From assembly GCA_900317795.1 (NCBI GenBank), contig ONIF01000121.1:1-7976 (forward strand): a stretch of DNA of 7,976 nucleotides, in the 5' to 3' direction. The stretch is from an uncultured Eubacteriales bacterium (GTDB taxonomy: Bacteria > Bacillota > Clostridia > Oscillospirales > Acutalibacteraceae). Under the pieces are notes generated by a model, which was not told the origin of the DNA, made no database searches, and saw only the letters and a list, made by a program, of their open reading frames with translations. The stretch's first letter is position 1. Each line of letters begins with the position of its first letter. Shown piece by piece: positions 1-5,770 of the stretch. A program made the position numbers and the translations under genes.

Positions 1-325
1 CACACACTTTGGTTATACTTGGGCTTATATTGCTATCTTTGCACCATGGAACACCAAGCTGATTGCCTCCTGTATTGGGGGCAGTGCCTGCAACGTAGAG
101 TGTGCCGTTGTCAACTTTCCAGTAGCAAGTTACCGTTGCGGAATTGCCGTCTGCGTCAGTACCTGTACCTGTCCATGCGGTGTAGCCCTCGTATGCCGCA
201 TTTGCGGTGATGTTTGTGCCGACAATATCGGCAACGGGTGTCATAACTGCCGTGCCTGCCGTGAGTGTGACTGCAAGTGCCGTACACAACGCACGTGACA
301 GCCATTTCTTTTTACTTGTTTTCAT
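1..325 (-). CDS. Secreted BspA-type leucine-rich-repeat-like protein, N-terminal part (runs off left edge)
   Basis: The frame is open from ATG at 325 to the window edge (108 codons, no stop). The start is set by AGGAGG eight bases upstream. Residues 2-7 are Lys-rich (KTSKKK), followed by a hydrophobic stretch to about residue 28 and an Ala-rich AXA site (ANA then AYEG, about residues 41-47). This is a Sec signal peptide, so the product should be exported to the wall or medium. The mature start is Thr/Gly rich. From about residue 63 it reads ATVTCYWKVDNGTLYVAG, then a PW motif and SITKV near the edge. This order (W-x-hydrophobic-DNGTL-x-hydrophobic-x-G, PW, I-x-K-V) is the cap that usually precedes LRR_5/BspA-like repeats in gut Firmicutes surface proteins. 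The repeats themselves lie outside the window, so the family call is inferred from the cap only. It is transcribed in the same direction as the two-component operon upstream but separated from it by a terminator. I see no convincing promoter for it. Confidence 0.75.
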   Translation of the reverse strand, partial: MKTSKKKWLSRALCTALAVTLTAGTAVMTPVADIVGTNITANAAYEGYTAWTGTGTDADGNSATVTCYWKVDNGTLYVAGTAPNTGGNQLGVPWCKDSNISPSITKVC

Positions 326-333
326 TGAAAAGT

Positions 334-339
334 CCTCCT
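334..339 (-). promoter_or_regulatory. Shine-Dalgarno of the secreted-protein gene
   Basis: AGGAGG on the minus strand lies eight bases before the ATG at 325. It matches the anti-Shine-Dalgarno sequence well and decides the start of the partial secreted-protein gene. Confidence 0.8.
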
Positions 340-460
340 TAAAAATTAAGATTGATTGATAACGTTCTTTGTTTATTTGGTTCTGCCCACTAACCGCATA
401 TTTGTTTGTGAAAAATACCGGACATCGACTGATACAGCCGAACAAATAAAACAATACGGT

Positions 461-521
461 CAATATTATCTTCGCATAATTTTTTTCTGTTTTCAAGGGG
501 GTGTTCCAGATTGTCAACAAA
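461..521 (+). repeat. Intergenic repeat, copy 1 (61-bp unit; 32-bp core at 490-521)
   Basis: The core at 490-521 begins TTTTCAAGGGGGTGTTCC and ends TTGTCAACAAA. It is identical over all 32 bases to the inverted copy at 2714-2745 and differs at two positions from the copy at 720-751. Similarity to copy 2 continues without indels leftward from the core to 461 (about 23 of 29 bases), including the shared CAATATTAT at 461-469. It lies 136 bases or more upstream of the secreted-protein start and downstream of the two-component terminator. The function is unknown. It could be a regulator binding site, a dispersed intergenic repeat or the end of a small non-autonomous mobile element. Confidence 0.8.
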
Positions 522-610
522 ACTTCAAAAAGTATCGAGAATTTTCTTATTCCCACTTTATTCATCGTCGTTTTGCACAAAAAATGTTTCTTCCACACTT
601 TTGTAACCTC

Positions 611-645
611 AAAACAAAACTGACACCGATGGATATCGATGTCAG
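611..645 (-). terminator. Rho-independent terminator of the two-component operon
   Basis: On the minus strand, CTGACATCGAT pairs with ATCGGTGTCAG across an ATCC loop (hairpin 620-645). This gives 11 pairs including one G-U, and it is followed by TTTTGTTTT (619-611). Read on the plus strand, the wobble pair becomes a C-A mismatch and the tail is less T-rich, so the signal favours minus-strand transcription. It lies about 145 bases after the kinase stop and about 285 bases before the secreted-protein start. It should therefore end the two-component transcript and separate it from the next gene. Confidence 0.75.
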
Positions 646-690
646 CTCTGTTTTCTAAAATTTCATATTTTGCCTTACGAAATTTTTTAG

Positions 691-751
691 CAATATTATT
701 TTCCCATACTCTCTTTCTTTTTTCAAGGGGGTGTTCCGGACTGTCAACAAA
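691..751 (+). repeat. Intergenic repeat, copy 2 (61-bp unit; 32-bp core at 720-751)
   Basis: This is a direct repeat of copy 1, exactly 230 bases away, with no indels over 61 bases. The core differs from copies 1 and 3 at two positions (CCGGACTG instead of CCAGATTG). It lies 39 bases beyond the kinase stop codon, inside the 3' untranslated part of the two-component transcript and before its terminator. With the inverted copy 3 it brackets the two-component genes. Confidence 0.8.
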
Positions 752-790
752 GTATCGCTTTTTTGTTGATTTTGTCGGTTTTAGGGGATA

Positions 791-2039
791 TTACACTGTC
801 GGAATTGTTACTTTTACCAATGTGCCTCCGCCCTCACGCTGTGAAATTTCCAATTTGCCCCTGCACATCAGTTCAAGCCTTTCACGGATATTATTCAAGG
901 CGATATGCGGTTTATTGTCATTGACAGGATTAAAGCCCGGACCGTCGTCCTCTACGATAATTTCACTTGCCGTATCTGTGTTTCGGGTGATGACGGAGAT
1001 GTGAACAGGCTCACCGCTCGATTTCATGCCGTGCTTGACGGCATTTTCTACGATAGGCTGCAATGTCAGCGGAGGTACACGGAACATGGTGTGCGGTGTA
1101 TCAAAGCTGACAAAAAGACTGTCCTCAAACTGTGCCTGCTCAACGGCAAGATATGCCCGTGTATGTTCCAATTCTGCCGAAAAAGGAATGGTGTCCTCGC
1201 TTGCAATGGCGGCAAAATTCTTACGAAGATAGGTGGTAAAATCCAGTGTAACCTGTTTTGCTTTTTTGGTGTCCTGGTCACAAAGGTAGTATATGCCCAT
1301 CATGGTGTTGCAGATGAAATGAGGACGCATCTGCAATACCATAATGTCGGCACGCTGGGTGGCAATTTCTCGCTGCTGTTTCATATATTTTTCTACATTA
1401 TCCGTGAGTATAAGACAAAACATTGTCATTCCACAAAGTGCCATCCAGAATGAAACCAGTGTATCGACAGCAGCAAACATATATGAGATAACGAGAATCG
1501 TTGTGGGCAGAAGATAAACAAGAAGTGCAGTAAAAATCTTTTTTGAGAGTTTTTTTCGCCTTTTTATCAAGCACGCTGTGTTGAGGAGCATAATCACTGC
1601 AAGCGGAGCTATCATCAGCGGAAACAACGGAGCACGAAAATACTGATTATCCGCAGTGTAGTAGAAAGCGTCCGTAAATTGAGATGAAAACAGCACTATG
1701 CAGAATATGCCCCACAGTGCCATTACGGTGCGTAACGGCACACTGCTTTTTTGGCTTTCACCGCAGCAATGCAGCAAAAAGGGCATTGGCATAGTCATCA
1801 GCACAGAGAAAAACAGATATTCAAAAATAATGATTGTTTTTTGTGCTGCCGCCATATCGGGATTGGTGTAGATTATCATATCGATAGAGAGAACAACGGC
1901 ATACATCAAAAGAAGCGAAAAAGTTAAATATTTTTTTGTCGAGTGCAGGCATAAAAGCGGAAAATGCGATGCCAATCACCATCATCACCAGCATGGCACC
2001 GCATATCGAATAAGCGGTGGCAACAATCCAATCGGTCAT
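791..2039 (-). CDS. Multi-pass membrane sensor histidine kinase (LytS/AgrC-like, GHKL ATPase), frame broken near the N terminus
   Basis: This is the sensor partner of the response regulator. The natural start is ATG at 2039, with GGGAGG nine bases upstream, overlapping the regulator stop as ATGA. That frame gives one membrane helix and reaches DKK at 1932; a +1 shift at an A7 run (1937-1931) then joins it to the long frame starting YLTFSLLLMY. The repaired product is about 415 residues. It has seven likely membrane helices in the first half, the phosphoacceptor box RPHFICNTMMG, the N box VENAVKHGM, the G1 box VEDDGPGF and a final GGTLVKVTI glycine loop. These are the marks of His_kinase plus HATPase_c proteins that autophosphorylate on His and pass phosphate to a receiver Asp. 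Unrepaired, the ATG frame stops at 1821 after 72 residues, while the long frame could start only at a TTG at 1975 with no ribosome site (394 residues). All catalytic motifs remain intact, so the break may be recent, reversible or a sequencing error. The ligand is unknown; a peptide is plausible. Confidence 0.85.
1931..1937 (-). other. Homopolymer frameshift site in the histidine kinase gene (A7 on coding strand)
   Basis: The coding strand reads GAC AAA AAA ATA in the ATG frame. Removing one A gives GAC AAA AAA TAT TTA, which continues directly into the kinase frame. Residues before the run (MTDWIVATAYSICG onward) form a clean membrane helix, and those after it form the next one. This fits a single-base insertion in an ancestral A6 run, slippage variation or an assembly error. 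Confidence 0.8.
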
Positions 2040-2635
2040 ACACTTTCGCCTCCCGTCCAAAACGGGTATCGCAGGTTTTTGAGCTGTTCCCTGACACCTT
2101 CGGGGGTGACAGGTTTGAGCATAAATCCGCTTGCACCCGTACTCCATGCGTCAAGAGCATAATCGCTGTATGCCGTAAGATACACAACATTGGTTCGTGG
2201 ATTGATTTTGAGCATTTCACGGCACAAATCAAGTCCGCTTTCATTTCTTAACTCGATATCCAAAAATGCAAGTGCAACACGGTTAGCCTTTGTATATTCG
2301 ACAGCGTCCGAAGCCTGTATAAAACCCATGACTGTCGCATTAGGCATGACCTCCTCCAATACCGGTAAACTGCCTGTGAGAATGAGCTTGCTGTCGTCAA
2401 CCAAAATAACGTTAGGGTACTCATCACTCTTTGCAGCCGCAGAGAGCAGTATATTTATATCTACATTCAAAACTTCGGAAAGCCGTGCTATCATCACGGC
2501 ATCGGGCAAGCGACTGCCGTTTTCCCATCGGGCTATGGTGGAACGGGTAACATACATCTGTTTCTCCAAATCTTTCCTGGAAAGTCCTTTCTCCTCTCGC
2601 AGTCTTTTCATGGTATCCGCAAAAATCATATTCAT
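2036..2635 (-). CDS. Response regulator with N-terminal XRE helix-turn-helix and C-terminal receiver domain
   Basis: A DNA-binding response regulator of 199 residues with its domains in reverse of the usual order. Residues 4-64 are an XRE/Cro-type helix-turn-helix (MKRLREEKGLSRKDLEKQM, then TRSTIARWENGSRLPD). From about residue 75 there is a receiver domain: VILVDD (acidic pair D80, D81), FLDIEL with phosphoacceptor D126, YLTAYS with the switch Thr154, and LKP with Lys174. All conserved receiver residues are present, so it should accept phosphate from the adjacent kinase. I chose ATG 2635 rather than the in-frame ATG at 2653, because GGGGAG at 2649-2644 is placed exactly for 2635 and lies inside the upstream codons. 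Its stop overlaps the kinase ATG, so the two genes should be translationally coupled. Targets are not shown by the sequence. The divergent export operon and the gene's own promoter are the likely candidates, by position. Confidence 0.88.
   Translation of the reverse strand: MNMIFADTMKRLREEKGLSRKDLEKQMYVTRSTIARWENGSRLPDAVMIARLSEVLNVDINILLSAAAKSDEYPNVILVDDSKLILTGSLPVLEEVMPNATVMGFIQASDAVEYTKANRVALAFLDIELRNESGLDLCREMLKINPRTNVVYLTAYSDYALDAWSTGASGFMLKPVTPEGVREQLKNLRYPFWTGGESV
2049..2054 (-). promoter_or_regulatory. Shine-Dalgarno placing the kinase start at 2039
   Basis: GGGAGG lies inside the last codons of the response regulator, nine bases before the kinase ATG. With the ATGA overlap it supports 2039 as the true kinase start, rather than the unsupported TTG at 1975 in the shifted frame. 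Confidence 0.75.
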
Positions 2636-2643
2636 AACATATT

Positions 2644-2649
2644 CTCCCC
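2644..2649 (-). promoter_or_regulatory. Shine-Dalgarno placing the response-regulator start at 2635
   Basis: GGGGAG with an eight-base spacer to the ATG at 2635. It overlaps the codons that would follow an alternative ATG at 2653, which itself has no ribosome site upstream. Confidence 0.7.
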
Positions 2650-2662
2650 TCATAATATTCTG

Positions 2663-2691
2663 AATATAAGTTTAACTGATGAATAAATCAA
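2663..2691 (-). promoter_or_regulatory. Candidate sigma-A promoter of the two-component operon
   Basis: On the minus strand, TTGATT (2691-2686), a 17-base spacer and TATATT (2668-2663) form a reasonable sigma-A promoter. It would start transcription about 20 bases before the regulator ATG. An A/T-rich tract (about 2692-2713) lies directly upstream and could act as an UP element, and the inverted repeat copy 3 lies just beyond that. An alternative overlapping pair (TTGTTT, 17 bases, TAAACT) is weaker. Confidence 0.55.
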
Positions 2692-2713
2692 AAACAATAT
2701 ATTTTTTTTTAAA

Positions 2714-2745
2714 TTTGTTGACAATCTGGAACACCCCCTTGAAAA
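2714..2745 (-). repeat. Intergenic repeat, copy 3 (inverted, 32-bp core)
   Basis: The reverse complement is identical at all 32 positions to the core of copy 1 and differs from copy 2 at two. Similarity stops at both ends of the core, unlike the longer match between copies 1 and 2. It begins 22 bases upstream of the -35 box of the two-component promoter. That is a position where an activator or autoregulator could bind, and it is also where the right end of a bracketed segment would fall. Confidence 0.8.
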
Positions 2746-3032
2746 TCAATGTCTATTCTTCATTTTTTTCAACTGTATCAAGTCAAAAACATCATACCGC
2801 CAAAAAAAAGCAGATTTTTTATTCATGATGTCTGAACTTTTCTGATGGCTGAATCTGCAACTATCAATTCCCTATATATCCTTGTGAGGTTATCAATCAT
2901 TTTTTAGAAACTGGCGAAATTGATGCTATTAAAAAAATGTGTAACACTGTTGGATTACCGTACATATCCGTCTTGATGATATTCTGACTTGTGGAGTTAA
3001 GCTGTTTTTAATTCGGAACTCATTTTTGTAAA
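2746..3032. other. Intergenic stretch with no convincing gene
   Basis: An A/T-rich region between the divergent operons. I find no start codon with a ribosome site leading to a believable protein on either strand. One plus-strand frame is open from 2853 to 2987 (44 codons, no suitable start; it includes HFLETGEIDAIKKMCNTVGL) and reads like protein, so it may be a decayed gene fragment. A short inverted pair, GCAGATT near 2811 and AATCTGC at 2852-2858, could fold loosely but is not followed by a T-tract. Confidence 0.4.
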
Positions 3033-3061
3033 TTGACACAGCAATGATGTTGTGGTAAAAT
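3033..3061 (+). promoter_or_regulatory. Strong sigma-A promoter of the export operon
   Basis: TTGACA at 3033-3038 is a perfect -35. A 17-base spacer leads to TAAAAT at 3056-3061 (five of six), preceded by TGG, an extended -10. Transcription should start near 3068, leaving a leader of about 80 bases before the adaptor ATG. The -10 segment TGGTAAAAT is repeated at 3064-3072, exactly 11 bases on, which could be a second -10 or part of an operator. Confidence 0.75.
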
Positions 3062-3137
3062 TTTGGTAAAATAAAAATGGACAGTAAGACATTACGGAAT
3101 TATTATCGGAAAGTACACAATTTAGTATCTTTTGTTT

Positions 3138-3146
3138 GGGGGTGAT
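3138..3146 (+). promoter_or_regulatory. Shine-Dalgarno placing the adaptor start at 3150
   Basis: GGGGGTGAT, extended by C at 3147, closely matches the anti-Shine-Dalgarno complement AGGAGGTGATC. It lies seven bases (counted from the G run) before ATG 3150. It overlaps codons that would follow a TTG at 3132, so that upstream start is unlikely. Confidence 0.8.
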
Positions 3147-3149
3147 CAT

Positions 3150-3572
3150 ATGGATAAAGAGCCTTTATTATTTAGAAAAAAATCACTTGACAGAATATCA
3201 CAGCCCGATCAGCTTACAGATTATCTGCGTGTATCAAAGCCTATGGTCTGGCTGCTGCTTGGTGCAATTCTCTCTCTTTTGACAGGGATTTTTATCTGGA
3301 GCCTGATTGGAAACATTGATATAATGACCGACGGCTATGCTGTTGTTGAAGACGGTCAAGCAACGGTCATGCTTACAAATAACGAAAAATATCAATTGAA
3401 TAATGGAATGAGATTTACCATTAACGGTAAAGACGAAACTATCTCCGAAACAGATAAAAATGATTTTGGAATGATTGTCGGCTATGCCGAAGTACCGGTA
3501 TCCGATGGCAATTATCCTGTCAGTGTGGTCGTTAAGTCCTCTCGCCCGTATGAACTGTTATTTGGAGTATAA
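3150..3572 (+). CDS. Minimal HlyD-like NHLM-system secretion adaptor
   Basis: A 140-residue single-pass membrane protein. Residues 6-31 (LLFRKKSLDRISQPDQLTDY, then LRVSKP) are the cytoplasmic N terminus typical of NHLM bacteriocin-system HlyD proteins. Residues 32-53 are a membrane helix, followed by an external segment (GNIDIMTDGYAVVEDG onward) that looks like the beta-rich part of a membrane-fusion protein. It ends at FGV, with no long coiled-coil hairpin or second half, so it is far shorter than classical HlyD proteins, which usually exceed 300 residues. The frame ends cleanly with a stop four bases before the next gene, and there is no sign that the missing part lies in another frame. It is the first gene of the export operon and probably sits beside the two ABC subunits at the membrane. 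A Gram-positive cell has no outer membrane to bridge, which may explain the small size. The family call rests mainly on the N-terminal motif and context. Confidence 0.8.
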   Translation: MDKEPLLFRKKSLDRISQPDQLTDYLRVSKPMVWLLLGAILSLLTGIFIWSLIGNIDIMTDGYAVVEDGQATVMLTNNEKYQLNNGMRFTINGKDETISETDKNDFGMIVGYAEVPVSDGNYPVSVVVKSSRPYELLFGV

Positions 3573-3576
3573 GACT

Positions 3577-5757
3577 ATGAGAAGTGCAAAGATAAAAAGT
3601 CCTGTCACAAAAGGGATTGCAAAATCACCCGTGATTTTGCAGTTGGAAGCCCTCGAATGTGGAGCAGCTTCGTTGGCAATGGTGGCAGCGTATTACGGAA
3701 AATGGGTAACTCTTGAAAAAGCACGGACAGACTGCGGTGTGTCCCGTGACGGATCGAGTGCGGTCAATATTGTCAAAGCTGCAAGAGCATACGGCTTTGA
3801 AGTCGGCAAATACAGGCGAAGTCCCGAAAGCATCAGAAAAAAAGGTATATTTCCCTGTATCATACATTGGAATTTAGATCATTTTGTCGTGCTGAACGGC
3901 TTTAAGGGAAAGTATGCCTATATTAACGATCCTGCAAAAGGTGCTGTCAGAGTCGATGAAGAAGAATTTGACCGTGCCTTTTCGGGTATAACAATCAATA
4001 TCGTTCCGGGAGAGAACTTTCAGCCCGACGGAAAACAGCAAAGCGTTTTTCAGGCTGTAAAAAAACAAATCAAAATCGGCAATCCGGATATTGCTGTTAT
4101 GACGACTGCTTCCGTCATTCTTGCACTTTTTGCCGTGCTGTCCCCTGTCCTGTCGGGATTTTTTATAGACAATCTGTCAGACGGCAATAACAGTAAGTTA
4201 TTGCTCGGGTTTACGGCTGCATTGGTGATTCTCGCAGTATTGCAGCTCACAGCAGCGTGGATTCAAACGATTTACAGCATCAAAGTAAAAGGCAAGCTGT
4301 CAATTATCGGCGGTTCCACTTATATGTGGAAAATGATGCAGCTGCCGATTGAGTTTTTCTCTCAAAGAATGACAAGTGATGTATTTGTCCGAATGGATAT
4401 GCCGGAAAGCCTGACGGCTTCACTGATAAATTTTATCGTTCCTCTTGCCGCAAATACGGTGACAACAGTGCTCTGTGTTATTTTAATGCTGAAACAAAGC
4501 TTGACATTGACTGCCATCAGCATAAGTGTGTTGATTGTCAATCTGTTTCTGTCAAGGCTGATTGCCCGTACTCATCAAAATACCGTTCGCATGATGGAGT
4601 GCAGCAGGGAAAAGCTGTCATCTGCGACACTTTCGGGTTTAAGCATGATTGAAACCATAAAAATCAGCGGTGCGGAAACTTCGTATTTTGAAAAATGGGC
4701 AGGTTTGCAGGCGGCTGTCAATACCCAAAAGGTGCGGCTGGAAAGAACCGAAACTTTTTTGAGCCGGATACCCGAATTACTGTCAAGCATTGCTTATTTT
4801 CTCGTTATGATGACGGGAATTTATTTTGTCATGCAAGGCAGCTTTACACTCGGAACAATGTGGATGTTTCAAGGATTGTTCAATGTGCTGATGTCGCCCG
4901 TATTTTCTCTTTCGGATATAAGAAAGCAGATGCAGACGATGCGTACACAATATGAACGGGTAGAGGATATTATGGCATATCCTTCCGACAAAAACATTGT
5001 TTGCACTCATGACGGAATACAGGAAGAAGTGTATAAGCTGAAAGGAAATATTGAGCTTAAAAATATCACTTTCGGCTATTCAAGGCTTGCTCCACCGATT
5101 ATCAAAGATTTTTCTTTGTCAGTCAAAGCAGGCAGCAGAGTTGCAATAGTAGGAACATCAGGATGTGGCAAATCTACCTTGTCAAAGCTGATTTCAGGAC
5201 TTTATGAGCCTTGGGAGGGTGAAATCCTGTTTGACGGCAAACACAGACATGAAATTGACCGTGATGTTATGACAGGCTCGGTGGCTGTTGTTGACCAAGA
5301 TATTATGTTGTTTGAGGGAACAATAAAGAATAATATCACGATGTGGGATAAATCGGTTGAAGATTTTGAAATGATACTTGCTGCCAAAGATGCACAAATA
5401 CATGAGGACATAATTACTCGTGAGGGCGGATACCTGTTAGGGCTGACGGCTGACGGACTGAATCTTTCGGGAGGTCAGCGGCAGCGTCTTGAAATTGCAA
5501 GAGCATTGGCGGCAGATCCGTCTGTTTTGATTTTAGACGAGGCAACCAGTGCATTGGACGCAAAAACAGAGTATGATGTGGTAAACGCAATCACCGACCG
5601 AGGTATTACCTGTATTATTATTGCACACAGACTGTCTGCGATCCGTGACTGTGATGAGATAATTGTACTCAAAAACGGCAGTATTGCCGAAAGAGGAACA
5701 CATGAAGAATTGATACAGCTTGGCGGTACATATACTGAGCTTGTAACAAGCGAATAA
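3577..5757 (+). CDS. NHLM-type bacteriocin export ABC transporter with C39 leader peptidase domain
   Basis: A 726-residue peptidase-containing ABC transporter that should cut the leader from a precursor peptide and export the core. Residues 15-145 are a C39 cysteine peptidase: Gln22 and Cys28 in QLEALECGAASLAM, His102 in LDHFVVLNGF, and Asp118 in YINDPAKG, so the catalytic set is complete. About residues 170-440 hold the membrane helices. The ATPase domain starts near 491 (IELKNITFGY) with Walker A GTSGCGKST (526-534), signature LSGGQRQR (from 630), Walker B LILDE (D654, E655) and H-loop His684, all intact. The start is ATG 3577, with GGAG nine bases upstream; an in-frame ATG at 3475 would overlap the adaptor gene by about 100 bases and has no support. 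It follows the adaptor by four bases and precedes the second transporter by 13. The family is NHLM ABC1-like, from the peptidase, adaptor and partner together. Substrates elsewhere are precursors with nitrile-hydratase-like or Nif11-type leaders. Confidence 0.93.
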   Translation: MRSAKIKSPVTKGIAKSPVILQLEALECGAASLAMVAAYYGKWVTLEKARTDCGVSRDGSSAVNIVKAARAYGFEVGKYRRSPESIRKKGIFPCIIHWNLDHFVVLNGFKGKYAYINDPAKGAVRVDEEEFDRAFSGITINIVPGENFQPDGKQQSVFQAVKKQIKIGNPDIAVMTTASVILALFAVLSPVLSGFFIDNLSDGNNSKLLLGFTAALVILAVLQLTAAWIQTIYSIKVKGKLSIIGGSTYMWKMMQLPIEFFSQRMTSDVFVRMDMPESLTASLINFIVPLAANTVTTVLCVILMLKQSLTLTAISISVLIVNLFLSRLIARTHQNTVRMMECSREKLSSATLSGLSMIETIKISGAETSYFEKWAGLQAAVNTQKVRLERTETFLSRIPELLSSIAYFLVMMTGIYFVMQGSFTLGTMWMFQGLFNVLMSPVFSLSDIRKQMQTMRTQYERVEDIMAYPSDKNIVCTHDGIQEEVYKLKGNIELKNITFGYSRLAPPIIKDFSLSVKAGSRVAIVGTSGCGKSTLSKLISGLYEPWEGEILFDGKHRHEIDRDVMTGSVAVVDQDIMLFEGTIKNNITMWDKSVEDFEMILAAKDAQIHEDIITREGGYLLGLTADGLNLSGGQRQRLEIARALAADPSVLILDEATSALDAKTEYDVVNAITDRGITCIIIAHRLSAIRDCDEIIVLKNGSIAERGTHEELIQLGGTYTELVTSE

Positions 5758-5758
5758 T

Positions 5759-5764
5759 GGGAGG
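5759..5764 (+). promoter_or_regulatory. Shine-Dalgarno of the second ABC transporter
   Basis: GGGAGG six bases before ATG 5771. A TTG at 5765, directly after it, cannot use it as a ribosome site, so 5771 is the start. Confidence 0.8.
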
Positions 5765-5770
5765 TTGGGC

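Noticed and set aside
461..751. CRISPR array
   Set aside because: The repeats are of CRISPR-like length, but there are only two local copies about 200 bases apart, the third is inverted 2 kb away, and there is no regular spacer or cas gene.
356..1004. Two overlapping plus-strand open frames (356-658 and 639-1004)
   Set aside because: They run across the two repeat copies, the minus-strand terminator and the kinase 3' end; neither has a ribosome site, and their products are low-complexity Phe-rich.
905..1453. Plus-strand open frame of 182 codons
   Set aside because: It lies antisense inside the histidine kinase, whose motifs are unmistakable; it has no ribosome site and a product without recognisable features.
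2190..2663. Plus-strand open frame of 157 codons
   Set aside because: It is fully antisense to the response regulator, which has complete helix-turn-helix and receiver motifs; it is a shadow frame.
490..2745. Autonomous transposon or insertion sequence
   Set aside because: The inverted ends are present, but there is no transposase or recombinase inside and no matching target-site duplication just outside the ends. It is kept only as a cassette hypothesis.
2714..2766. Repeat copies as promoters (TTGACA inside the core, or an ECF-type GGAAC with GTC)
   Set aside because: No copy has a -10 at the right distance from its TTGACA, and a GTC after GGAAC occurs only downstream of copy 3 with an 18-base spacer, so neither pattern holds across copies.
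3475..3576. Upstream ATG extension of the first ABC transporter
   Set aside because: It would overlap the adaptor gene out of frame by about 100 bases; ATG 3577 has its own GGAG, and the C39 domain begins at the expected distance from it.
4050..4250. Minus-strand open frames inside the transporter genes (this one and many similar)
   Set aside because: They are antisense to well-conserved ABC transporter sequence and lack ribosome sites or recognisable domains.
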